Source: Pseudomonas putida
GTDB taxonomy: Bacteria > Pseudomonadota > Gammaproteobacteria > Pseudomonadales > Pseudomonadaceae
Assembly: GCF_028682395.1 (NCBI RefSeq)
Contig: NZ_JANHLC010000001.1
Location: 1,054,001 to 1,118,000, forward strand
Reading direction: 5' to 3'
Length of the DNA stretch: 64,000 nucleotides
In this document: in pieces, positions 54,982-63,607 of the stretch
Layout: each line of letters starts with the position of its first letter
Position numbering within the stretch: the stretch's first letter is position 1
Notes under the pieces: generated by a model
Database searches by the model: none
Seen by the model: only the letters and a program-made list of their open reading frames with translations
What the model was told of the DNA's origin: nothing
Made by a program: the position numbers and the translations under genes

Positions 54982-56973
54982 TCAGCGGCCCGGGTGGGTC
55001 AGGCGCTGCTGGTGAATCAGGTCGACGATCTCGCACTCCGGCACATAGCCATTGACCGTCTCGCGCAACAACTCGCGTACCTGCACATAGTCATCGCGCG
55101 CCACCGCGTCCAGCAGCGAGCCAATCACCCCTTTGAACGACTCCCATGGCAGGTGCTCTTCGTCCGCCCGCATGATCATCGGGTGCTCGGTAGGGCTGAC
55201 ATTGTCTCCGATAAGCAACTCTTCATAGAGCTTCTCGCCAGGGCGAAGGCCGGTAAACACGATCGCCACATCCCCATTGGGATTGGCTGGCGAGCGCAGG
55301 CTAAGACCGGACAGTTGAATCATCTTCTCCGCCATATCGGCGATTTTCACCGGCTGGCCCATATCCAGCACAAAGACATCCCCGCCCTGCCCCATGGAGC
55401 CGGCCTGGATCACCAACTGAGCGGCCTCCGGGATGGTCATGAAATAACGGGTCATGTTCGGGTGAGTCACGGTAATCGGCCCTCCGCGCTTGATCTGCTC
55501 ACGAAACAGCGGAATCACCGACCCCGAAGAGCCCAACACATTCCCGAAACGCACCATGGTAAAACGCGTGCGGTTGGCTTGCGCAACCTGGGAGTCCGAC
55601 CCAAACAGCAGCGGCATCGACTCGCGGCTCAATGCCTGCAGCGTCATTTCCGCCAGCCGCTTGGTGCACCCCATCACATTGGTCGGGCGCACGGCCTTGT
55701 CGGTCGAGATCAGTACAAAATGCTCAACCCCCGCCTGCACCGCCGCCTGGGCGGTCTGCAAAGTACCGAGCACATTGTTGAGTACACCCTCGGCGACGTT
55801 ATGTTCGACAATCGGTACGTGCTTGTAGGCGGCCGCGTGATAGACCGTCTGCACGCTCCAGGTGCGCATCACATCGAGCAGGCGCTCACTATTGCGAACC
55901 GAGCCGAGGATAGGAATGAGTGTCACCACACGCCCATCTTTCTGGATTTGCTTTTCCAGTTCGCCCTGGATGCTGTAGAGGTTGAACTCACTGTGTTCGA
56001 ACAACACCAGCGCCGCCGGCTGACTGGTCAGGATCTGCCGGCACAACTCCGAACCAATGGAGCCGCCTGCGCCTGTGACCATCACGACCTGGCCACGGAT
56101 GCAGCGCTCGAACAGCGCTTGCTGGGCCGGGACCGGATCGCGCCCCAGCAGGTCGATAATGTCGACCTCCTGCAAATCGCTGACGCTGACGCGACCACTG
56201 GCCAAGTCCATAAACCCGGGAATGGTGCGGACATGAACCGGATAGGCTTCCAGTGCATTCAATATCTCGCGACGCCGAGCCCTTGAAGCCGACGGAATGG
56301 CCAGCAGTACCTCTGTCGCCCCCGTATCCTCGATCAGCTTGTCGATATCCTTGGACTTGTAGACCTTGAGCCCAGCAATCACCCGGTTGGCAATGCCATC
56401 GTCGTCGTCGATAAAAGCCACCGGGCGCATCACCTTGCCCATGCGCAGCGCCGCAACCAACTGATTGCCGGCAGCTCCGCCGCCATAAACTGCGACCTTG
56501 GGCAGGTTATCGTCCTGGCGTAAAAAAGGTACATGCTGGCCCGCCATAAACCAGTCGCCGAGAAAATACTGGCGCATAAACAGACGCAGACCACCGATCA
56601 TCAACAGGCTCAGCCACCAGTAGTTGAAGATCAACGAGCGCGGCACCAACACATCGGGACGATACAAATAGACATAGACCGTCAGCCCAAGGGCGGACAA
56701 TGACACCGCCTTGAAGATGCTCACCAACGCTTCATTACCGAAGTAGCGCATCACCGCGCGGTACATGCCCAGATTGATAAAGATCGGGATCGCGATCACC
56801 GGAGCAATAGCGAAGAGCCAGGCATAGTCACCGAACGGATCAATCGGCTGGTCAACTCCCAGGCGCACGACAAAAGCCAGCCAAAGCGCCACCCAGACCA
56901 GCACAATATCCGCCAGCACTTGTAGAATGCGTTTATAGCGTCGGCGCAACTTAAGTAAACGCTCACGAAACAT
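54982..56973 (-). CDS. wbpM: UDP-GlcNAc C4,6-dehydratase WbpM/CapD type
   Basis: A 663-residue inner-membrane protein. Four N-terminal helices (~20-130) are followed by a CoA-binding-like Rossmann domain (YGGGAAGNQLVAAL) and a C-terminal SDR dehydratase with GAGGSIGSELCRQI. STDKAVRPTNVMGCTKR supplies the Ser-Met-Lys triad typical of WbpM-like enzymes. It makes UDP-4-keto-6-deoxy-GlcNAc for B-band O-antigen. The start at 56973 (MFRERLLKL) has AAGGGA upstream. Last gene of the minus-strand O-antigen cluster. Confidence 0.93.
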   Translation of the reverse strand: MFRERLLKLRRRYKRILQVLADIVLVWVALWLAFVVRLGVDQPIDPFGDYAWLFAIAPVIAIPIFINLGMYRAVMRYFGNEALVSIFKAVSLSALGLTVYVYLYRPDVLVPRSLIFNYWWLSLLMIGGLRLFMRQYFLGDWFMAGQHVPFLRQDDNLPKVAVYGGGAAGNQLVAALRMGKVMRPVAFIDDDDGIANRVIAGLKVYKSKDIDKLIEDTGATEVLLAIPSASRARRREILNALEAYPVHVRTIPGFMDLASGRVSVSDLQEVDIIDLLGRDPVPAQQALFERCIRGQVVMVTGAGGSIGSELCRQILTSQPAALVLFEHSEFNLYSIQGELEKQIQKDGRVVTLIPILGSVRNSERLLDVMRTWSVQTVYHAAAYKHVPIVEHNVAEGVLNNVLGTLQTAQAAVQAGVEHFVLISTDKAVRPTNVMGCTKRLAEMTLQALSRESMPLLFGSDSQVAQANRTRFTMVRFGNVLGSSGSVIPLFREQIKRGGPITVTHPNMTRYFMTIPEAAQLVIQAGSMGQGGDVFVLDMGQPVKIADMAEKMIQLSGLSLRSPANPNGDVAIVFTGLRPGEKLYEELLIGDNVSPTEHPMIMRADEEHLPWESFKGVIGSLLDAVARDDYVQVRELLRETVNGYVPECEIVDLIHQQRLTHPGR

Positions 56974-57042
56974 AGCGTTTCCCTTCACCCAACATCCGAT
57001 TCACAACGCCTCCTTTATCCCGGTTCTGAGTTGCTGACGCGA

Positions 57043-58062
57043 TCAAGCCGGTGTTTCCAGTTGACCAGCATTGAACTTAATCGCCAGTCCCACCAGCGGT
57101 AGGTAAGCGAGCAACAGCCCGGTAACACCATCGATGCCGCCCGCCGCAACCCACAATGCAATCGGCAGCAGCCAAGCCAGGTTGATCAGCGCCACCGCCA
57201 GGGTGACCGGCAAATGCCGTCCCGCCTGTCGCGAGGCAAACTGGTATCCGTGGCTGCGATGGGCCTCATAGACTTTATCCCCGCGCAACAGGCGACGGAT
57301 CAAGGTCCAAGTGGCGTCGACAATAAATACCCCAAGCAGAATCAACCAGCACCAGAGCAAATGCGGCGCCGTCCAGGCGGCCTGCAGCGACATGACACCC
57401 AGCGCGATACCGAGAAAGCCACTACCGGCATCGCCCATAAAGATCTTCGCAGGTGGAAAGTTCCAGTACAGGAAGCCACAACAGGCCACACCCAGCATCA
57501 GTGGCACCAACGCTGCCTGGATATTGCCCAGCATTGCGTAAAGCAAAGCGGCCCCCACACACACCGAAATCGCTTCGACACTGGCGATACCGTCAATACC
57601 ATCCATAAAGTTATAGAGATTGAGCAGCCAGACCAGATAGAAAGCGGCCAACACATGACCAAACCAACCAAGGTCGAACGTCATTGCGAAAACGCTCAAT
57701 GGCGCCAAGCCGCCCAGCCATGCCAACGCCCAAGTCGCGCCGATAAAATGGGCAAGCAAGCGCCAACGCGCAGCGATATGACCATGATCATCGAGAAAGC
57801 CGATCAGCGCGACCCACGCCCCTGCGCCCAGAAGCGCCCACGCACTGGACCACTCAATTGCGCCCAGCGCGGCCGCCAGCGGCAGAGCCAACAGAAAACT
57901 CAGCACAATAGCCACGCCGCCTCCGCGAGGCGTGGGCACACTGTGGGAGCTACGGGCATTGGGAATATCCATCAGGCTACGCGACAGTGCATAACGGCGC
58001 AGCAACCCGGTCAGCGCCAATGACAACAGCCCGACCACGGGCAAGATCCACCACAGACTCAT
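57043..58062 (-). CDS. wbpL: Undecaprenyl-phosphate HexNAc-1-phosphate transferase, WbpL/WecA type
   Basis: A 339-residue MraY-family membrane enzyme with about 10-11 helices. Motifs are GFLDDHGHI, NLYNFMDGIDG, KIFMGDAGSGFLG and HRSHGYQ. It starts O-antigen repeat assembly by moving a HexNAc-1-phosphate (probably FucNAc or QuiNAc) to undecaprenyl phosphate. The start at 58062 (MSLWWILPVVG) overlaps the epimerase gene by four bases; a 59-codon longer reading lies inside that gene and is rejected. Confidence 0.92.
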   Translation of the reverse strand: MSLWWILPVVGLLSLALTGLLRRYALSRSLMDIPNARSSHSVPTPRGGGVAIVLSFLLALPLAAALGAIEWSSAWALLGAGAWVALIGFLDDHGHIAARWRLLAHFIGATWALAWLGGLAPLSVFAMTFDLGWFGHVLAAFYLVWLLNLYNFMDGIDGIASVEAISVCVGAALLYAMLGNIQAALVPLMLGVACCGFLYWNFPPAKIFMGDAGSGFLGIALGVMSLQAAWTAPHLLWCWLILLGVFIVDATWTLIRRLLRGDKVYEAHRSHGYQFASRQAGRHLPVTLAVALINLAWLLPIALWVAAGGIDGVTGLLLAYLPLVGLAIKFNAGQLETPA

Positions 58063-59024
58063 CGCTTGCGCTGCTCCAGAAAATATTCGGCAGTCTTTCT
58101 CAACTGCGTATCGACATCCGTTACCGGCGTCCAATCGAGCAGCCTCTTGGTTTTTTCGATATCCACCTGCAACGATCCACACAAGCGCTGGTGGATAGAC
58201 TGGCGCCCAAGTAGCGTCGCGGCAACACCCAACAGCCACATGGGCATGGGCAGCAATCGCGCCGGCCGGTTCAATGCGCGCCCCATCCGCCGCAAAAGCT
58301 CGCTGCTGGAAAGATCCTCGTCATCACTGACCAAAAACACCTGATTGACCGCCCCAGGGTGATCGATGCAAGTGACGATCAGATCCACCAGGTTATCCAG
58401 CCCGACCAGGCTGCGCTTGTTCGTGATCGAACCCAGCGGCAAGGGCACGCGCTTGCTCAGCCAGTTCATCATGCTGAGAAAGTTGGCACGCACGCCCGGG
58501 CCATACACCAGGACCGGGCGAATAATCACGACCTCCATACCCGTCTGCTCGGCCAGGGCTAGCAAACCCTGTTCGGCTTCTTGCTTGGAAATACCGTAGG
58601 GATCCAGCGGCGCGGGTTGATCGTCTGCTGCGTAGGCTTGGCCAGGTTGCGTACCCTCGCCATTGACCTTGATCGAACTCAGATAAATGAAGCGCCTGAC
58701 GCCGGCCGCCGCGGCCTGCCTGGCCAACTGCAAAGTGCCCTGGACATTGGCGCGCCGAAAGGCGGCCAATGGATCGGCGTCTGTTTCATCCATCACATGG
58801 ACCCGTGCCGCGCAGTGAATCACCACCTGGATCTCGGCAAGCGCAGCCTGCCAGTCCGTGTCGGGGGCCAGGGTTGCGACCTGGCATACCTGCACATTCA
58901 CCGGCGGTTGTGCGGGCACTTGCCGATAAGCCGAGCGCAGGGCCACGCCAGGTGTATCCAACAGCCGTGCCTGAACGGCGGAGCCCACGAAACCGCTGGC
59001 CCCGGTCAATAGAATTCGCATCAT
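58059..59024 (-). CDS. NAD-dependent 4-ketoreductase/epimerase (WbpV-like)
   Basis: A 321-residue extended SDR. The NAD-binding GASGFVGSAV is at residues ~8-17 and the catalytic Tyr-Lys is in YGISKQEAE. In P. aeruginosa WbpV/WbpK proteins of this kind reduce the WbpM product to UDP-D-QuiNAc or UDP-D-FucNAc, the substrate of WbpL. The same adjacency (reductase, wbpL, wbpM) is present here, supporting that role; which epimer is made cannot be read from sequence. A four-base overlap couples it to wbpL. Confidence 0.85.
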   Translation of the reverse strand: MMRILLTGASGFVGSAVQARLLDTPGVALRSAYRQVPAQPPVNVQVCQVATLAPDTDWQAALAEIQVVIHCAARVHVMDETDADPLAAFRRANVQGTLQLARQAAAAGVRRFIYLSSIKVNGEGTQPGQAYAADDQPAPLDPYGISKQEAEQGLLALAEQTGMEVVIIRPVLVYGPGVRANFLSMMNWLSKRVPLPLGSITNKRSLVGLDNLVDLIVTCIDHPGAVNQVFLVSDDEDLSSSELLRRMGRALNRPARLLPMPMWLLGVAATLLGRQSIHQRLCGSLQVDIEKTKRLLDWTPVTDVDTQLRKTAEYFLEQRKR

Positions 59025-59032
59025 GAGCGCGC

Positions 59033-60160
59033 TCAGGCTTTATGCCACACCGTTCGGTTGATGTAGTCCGTGTAGCTCAACACCACACGCACGACCTGCA
59101 ACGATACCGGGCCGCCCTGATAATCAGGCACCAACGGCACCCGACGCTCATCACGCGAATGCTGGCTAGTTACCACCCGTACCGCATCCATCACCGAGCC
59201 ACGCTTCAGGCCACTCATTATCAAGGTGCCTTCATCCATACCTTCCGGCCGCTCGTGAGCATTGCGCAGTGTCACGGCAGGAAGATTGAGCAGCGAAGCT
59301 TCTTCGGTGATGGTTCCGCTATCGGACAGTACGCAAAAGGCCGACATCTGCAGCTTGATATAGTCCAGCAGACCGAACGGTTTGACGAAGCGAATCAGGG
59401 GATGATCCAGCGACTCGCCCAGGGCCTCCAGGCGCTTGCGCGTGCGCGGGTGCGTCGAGACGATCAGCGGGAACCCGTACTGGTCCGCCAGCGCTCGCAG
59501 AGTATCGAGCAAATCACGCAGATTGTCCGGGGTGTCGACGTTCTCTTCACGGTGGGCACTGACAATAAAGAACTTGTCCTGCTCCAGACCACTGCGCGCC
59601 AATACATCGGAGGCTTCAATCTTCGGCATGTAGTAGTCGAGGACTTCCTGCATATGCGAGCCGGTCTTGATGATGGTCTCGGGACGAATGCCCTCGGCAA
59701 TCAGGTAACGGCGAGCATGCTCGGTCAGCACCATATTGATATCGCTGAGGTGGTCCAGCACTTTACGGTTCAGCTCTTCCGGCACCCGCTGATCGAAGCA
59801 GCGATTGCCCGCTTCCATATGGAACACCGGGATTTTGCGACGCTTGGCCGCAATGACCGCCAGACAGGTGTTGGTATCGCCGTAGAGCAGCAAAGCATCG
59901 GGCTTTTCCAGCTCGAAAATCTCATCGGACTTGGCAATGACCTCAGCGATGGTCTGAGCAGCGGTATCACCTGCAGCCCCCAGAAAATGATCAGGCTTGC
60001 GAATTTCCAGATCATCGAAGAACACCTGGTTCAACTCGTAATCGTAGTTCTGCCCAGAGTGCACCAGTACATGCTCAACCTGACGATCAAGCTCGGCGAT
60101 AACCCGGCTCATCTTGATCAATTCAGGGCGAGTGCCCACCAGGGTCATCACCTTAAGCAT
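59033..60160 (-). CDS. wbjD: UDP-N-acetyl-hexosamine C2-epimerase (WbjD/FnlC/WbvD type)
   Basis: A 375-residue non-hydrolysing UDP-GlcNAc 2-epimerase relative. The opening VMTLVGTRPELIKMSRVI and motifs YGDTNTCLAV, HMEAGNRCFDQRVPEE and STHPRTRKRL are characteristic. It catalyses the last C2 epimerisation in UDP-L-FucNAc or UDP-L-QuiNAc synthesis. The start at 60160 (MLKVMTLVG) overlaps the wbjB-like stop by eight bases. Longer in-frame readings lie inside that gene. Confidence 0.88.
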   Translation of the reverse strand: MLKVMTLVGTRPELIKMSRVIAELDRQVEHVLVHSGQNYDYELNQVFFDDLEIRKPDHFLGAAGDTAAQTIAEVIAKSDEIFELEKPDALLLYGDTNTCLAVIAAKRRKIPVFHMEAGNRCFDQRVPEELNRKVLDHLSDINMVLTEHARRYLIAEGIRPETIIKTGSHMQEVLDYYMPKIEASDVLARSGLEQDKFFIVSAHREENVDTPDNLRDLLDTLRALADQYGFPLIVSTHPRTRKRLEALGESLDHPLIRFVKPFGLLDYIKLQMSAFCVLSDSGTITEEASLLNLPAVTLRNAHERPEGMDEGTLIMSGLKRGSVMDAVRVVTSQHSRDERRVPLVPDYQGGPVSLQVVRVVLSYTDYINRTVWHKA

Positions 60161-61163
60161 TGAGCTGCTCCTTGATGTAATCGAGTTTGAGCAGCAGCTC
60201 CTTGATCCCGGCAACATCCAGGCGGGCAGTATTGTGCGAAGTGTAGTCGTCCAGCTCGGAAATCCGTTGCTCACCTTCAACAAAATACTTCTTGTAGTTC
60301 AGGTCGCGGTTATCCGCCGGAATACGGTAGTAGCGCCCCATATCCTCGGCCTTGGCCATTTCCTCGCGGGAAACCAGGGACTCGTAAAGCTTCTCGCCGT
60401 GGCGAGTACCAATCACCTTGACGTCATTGGTCTTGGCGAACAATTGCTTGAGCGCCTCAGCCAAGTCCCCCACTGTGGAGGCCGGGGCCTTCTGGATAAA
60501 CAGATCACCCTGCTGACCGTGCTCGAATGCATGCAGAACCAGATCGACCGAGTCTTCCAGGGACATCAGGAAGCGGGTCATCTCGGGATCGGTGACTGTC
60601 AACGGCTCACCGGTGCGCAATTGCTCGACAAATAGCGGGATAACCGAGCCACGCGAGGCCATAACGTTGCCATAGCGGGTCGCGCAAATCACCGGGCCCT
60701 TGGCCGGAATCATCCGCGACTTGGCGACCATCAGCTTCTCCGCCATGGCCTTGGAGATGCCCATGGCATTGATCGGATAGACCGCCTTGTCGGTGCTCAA
60801 CACCACGACGCGCTGCACACCGGAGGCAATGGCGGCATTGAGCACGTTCTCGGTGCCCAGTACGTTGGTGCGCACCGCTTCCATTGGATAGAACTCGCAG
60901 GAAGGCACCTGTTTGAGGGCGGCGGCATGGAAGATGTAGTCAACGCCGACCATCGCCTGGGTCAGGCTGTCGTAGTCGCGAACATCGCCGATGTAGAACT
61001 TGACCTTGTCATTGGCCAGGGCGATACGCATATCTTCCTGCTTCTTCTCGTCGCGGCTGAAGATACGAATCTCGCGCACGGCGGTATTGAGAAAACGCTT
61101 GAGGACCGTATGGCCGAAAGATCCGGTACCACCGGTGATCATCAATACCTTGTCGTCGAACAT
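60153..61163 (-). CDS. wbjB: UDP-GlcNAc 4,6-dehydratase/5-epimerase (WbjB/FnlA/CapE type)
   Basis: A 336-residue inverting dehydratase of the SDR superfamily. GGTGSFGHTVLKRF binds NAD; STDKAVYPINAMGISKAMAEK gives the Met-Lys catalytic pair of PseB/WbjB enzymes. It converts UDP-GlcNAc to a 4-keto-6-deoxy-L-talo/arabino intermediate, the first step of the UDP-L-FucNAc/L-QuiNAc pathway. It sits between the reductase (17 bases upstream) and wbjD (overlapping). Confidence 0.9.
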   Translation of the reverse strand: MFDDKVLMITGGTGSFGHTVLKRFLNTAVREIRIFSRDEKKQEDMRIALANDKVKFYIGDVRDYDSLTQAMVGVDYIFHAAALKQVPSCEFYPMEAVRTNVLGTENVLNAAIASGVQRVVVLSTDKAVYPINAMGISKAMAEKLMVAKSRMIPAKGPVICATRYGNVMASRGSVIPLFVEQLRTGEPLTVTDPEMTRFLMSLEDSVDLVLHAFEHGQQGDLFIQKAPASTVGDLAEALKQLFAKTNDVKVIGTRHGEKLYESLVSREEMAKAEDMGRYYRIPADNRDLNYKKYFVEGEQRISELDDYTSHNTARLDVAGIKELLLKLDYIKEQLNA

Positions 61164-61180
61164 GTAAACCTTCCGATTTG

Positions 61181-62038
61181 TTAGCGGGTGGCGTGCATCA
61201 GCTCGATAAGCTGTGGCCAGGATGGTGCCTTGTAACCCGTGGCCAGGGTAAATCGTTCGCTATTGAGCGATCGATCAATGACCAGTGAAGCGTCCGGGCG
61301 AATTTCGATTGTCTTTTCATACTGACTGGCAATCAGCTCTAGCAGATCGAGCTTGGCAATCGGTTCTGCGGCAACATGATACAGACCATTGAGCTCTGGG
61401 TGCGGCAAGACGAAATCTTTCATGACGCGAGCCAGCTCAACCGTCGGCAAACCGGAGAAAATTGCTTTTGAAAAGCCACGTACAGCCCCTTCCTGTGCCA
61501 GGAACCAGTCGACCAAGGCATAGCTGGAACTCAGCTCATGGCCAATAATCGAAGTCCGCAGGGTAATCGCGTTGGGATAGTCGTGCAGCTCTCCAATGTA
61601 CTTGGATTTGCCGTACAGATCTTCGGCGTCAGACTGATCGCCCTCCACATAACCGCCTTTGAGTCCCGAAAACACACAATCGGTACTGACATGAATCAGG
61701 CGTGCTCCAGCCAGATCACATAATCGTGCTAGACGATGCGGCAGCATGGCATTGATCGGGAGTGCCGAAAGGGGATCCTTGGCATCGGACAACTGTTTGA
61801 TCAAGCCGACACAGTTGATTACTACATCAGGCCGTACGCTGGATAGAACAGCAACAAGTGCGTCCTGATCAAGTACATCTACCCCTGGTAACAGCGAGCT
61901 TAGCTCTACATCGGAGAAATACTTGAGGCCTGCCGAGCTTCGTAAAGTACCCCATACACTATACGTAGGATCACCATTAAAAGCCCTGAAGACAGCACCA
62001 CCCAGCATCCCCGTTACACCTAAGACTAGAATCCGCAT
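61181..62038 (-). CDS. RmlD-like 4-ketoreductase of UDP-L-sugar pathway (single domain)
   Basis: A 285-residue SDR. GVTGMLGGAVFRAF binds NAD(P) and YGKSKYIGE holds the catalytic Tyr-Lys. WbjC/FnlB of the UDP-L-FucNAc pathway is ~370 residues with an extra C-terminal cupin-like domain, which is absent here. The length instead fits WbvR-type reductases that lead through UDP-L-RhaNAc to UDP-L-QuiNAc after WbvD/WbjD epimerisation. The start at 62038 (MRILVLGV) follows GAGAGG. Confidence 0.82.
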   Translation of the reverse strand: MRILVLGVTGMLGGAVFRAFNGDPTYSVWGTLRSSAGLKYFSDVELSSLLPGVDVLDQDALVAVLSSVRPDVVINCVGLIKQLSDAKDPLSALPINAMLPHRLARLCDLAGARLIHVSTDCVFSGLKGGYVEGDQSDAEDLYGKSKYIGELHDYPNAITLRTSIIGHELSSSYALVDWFLAQEGAVRGFSKAIFSGLPTVELARVMKDFVLPHPELNGLYHVAAEPIAKLDLLELIASQYEKTIEIRPDASLVIDRSLNSERFTLATGYKAPSWPQLIELMHATR

Positions 62039-62079
62039 AGTACCTCTCAATACTTCAAAAAAATTTGATATGCATCGAC

Positions 62080-63567
62080 TCAGGAAGCTAGTCGAGCGCG
62101 ACCAAAACTGAGAATCATGTCAACATAATATATCAGAAGCACGTTAAGCATAATGGAACCGAAGAGCAAATAGCTTTGCGCCGGCACATAGCCAAAACTC
62201 ATAAATCGATAAGCTACGATCTGCCCGAATAACGAACACAACACCACGTTACGGCCACCAAATTTATAAACAAATATCTCTACCAACGCAGCTCCCACGC
62301 CGAGAGAAAACATGGCAAAAAACAAGAAACAATAAGAGCCAGGATAAAAGAAAAAAGCCACTATTCCGGACAACGAAACGAAATGAAAATTTGCTGATTG
62401 TTCATTATTATATGCGGAGTTTATTATATTAGAATCGTAAAAGCTCAGTACATTTTCATTATAAGCTTCTGCCCAGGCTTTCGTCCACAACTCCCAACCA
62501 AGACCAGGATAACTTGAAACGGCCATAACCCCGTCCATGCCCACCCAACGATCCAGAAACAGCGCCACCACATGTTGAGCCATGGTAGGAGTTGTATGCT
62601 CAACCTTCACATCTTTCGGCCCCTCGCCGGGGGAGCTAACTATCTTTTCAGCCCGCGGCTGAGCAACAGCATCAACTTTTTCCAAATTAACCGTATAGGA
62701 GTAGGTCCGCGCATATGTTACCCCTACAGCGGACCCGAAAAATAGCGCGGCAAATACCACCAGAACAAAAACGGCAACCGCCGCTCGAACCTTCATTCCC
62801 CCGATGCGTAACTGATAAATAACACCGTATAACATCGACCCGGTATTAAGCACCATTCCTCGACTCAACAGAGAGATACTCGATATAGCTCCCTCCAAGA
62901 ACGAATATAAAACAACCAGAAAATAACTATTGCGCTTCAATCTAAATTCAAAATTCAAAAAAACCGCAACAAAAGAGGCCAAGCCAAACAAAAGAAGCCA
63001 TGCAACTATACGATTCAAGCCAAAGGGCAATACCGTGCGAGTGATCTCACCTCGCTGATAAACTCCCAAATAAATATTTGCAACACCCACTACAAGAACG
63101 AACGCCAAAAAAATAAAAAGAATAAACTTTCTATGAGACACATAAAAATTGAACAACCCTGGCAACGTATCTACAATGCATTCTTTGGGGTAATTAAAAA
63201 TATACTTCCCTCTCAAATAGCTGGCAAGAAGTAGACCGGATAAACCACATACCGCGACAAGTACCGCCTGGTCGAATGCAGCAGGAGAAAAATCAAAATG
63301 ACCGCTATCGATAAAATCACCATCCATGAAAACCAAGCGATAGGAAAATTTCATCCAAAAACCTAGCCAAAAAAATACACCTATGAATGTATCAAAAAAA
63401 ATGGCCTGATCTCTGAAACCAAAGTACAGGAGCCCATTAGCGACAACGCTGAGCCAAACATAGTACAAGCCAGTGCCAGGATACTTAAAGAGAGCAGAAG
63501 CAAACAAAGAAAAAACACCCAACAGGATTATAACTTTTAACCAACCAGGGAAATCACTCCACCGCAT
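62080..63567 (-). CDS. Wzy-like O-antigen polymerase (polytopic membrane protein)
   Basis: A ~495-residue protein with about 11-12 predicted helices and one long hydrophilic loop at ~300-345 (SYTVNLEKVDAVAQPRAEKI). The fold and position in the cluster suit Wzy, but Wzy sequences diverge strongly and no motif proves it. GGGTGG precedes the ATG at 63567 (MRWSDFPGWL); an ATG at 63579 lacks a ribosome site. GC content is far below the rest of the window, with many AAA/TTA codons, typical of horizontally acquired O-antigen genes. Confidence 0.65.
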   Translation of the reverse strand: MRWSDFPGWLKVIILLGVFSLFASALFKYPGTGLYYVWLSVVANGLLYFGFRDQAIFFDTFIGVFFWLGFWMKFSYRLVFMDGDFIDSGHFDFSPAAFDQAVLVAVCGLSGLLLASYLRGKYIFNYPKECIVDTLPGLFNFYVSHRKFILFIFLAFVLVVGVANIYLGVYQRGEITRTVLPFGLNRIVAWLLLFGLASFVAVFLNFEFRLKRNSYFLVVLYSFLEGAISSISLLSRGMVLNTGSMLYGVIYQLRIGGMKVRAAVAVFVLVVFAALFFGSAVGVTYARTYSYTVNLEKVDAVAQPRAEKIVSSPGEGPKDVKVEHTTPTMAQHVVALFLDRWVGMDGVMAVSSYPGLGWELWTKAWAEAYNENVLSFYDSNIINSAYNNEQSANFHFVSLSGIVAFFFYPGSYCFLFFAMFSLGVGAALVEIFVYKFGGRNVVLCSLFGQIVAYRFMSFGYVPAQSYLLFGSIMLNVLLIYYVDMILSFGRARLAS

Positions 63568-63607
63568 ATGTCCACCCATCAAAAATATGAAACACTCAAA
63601 AGCACTC

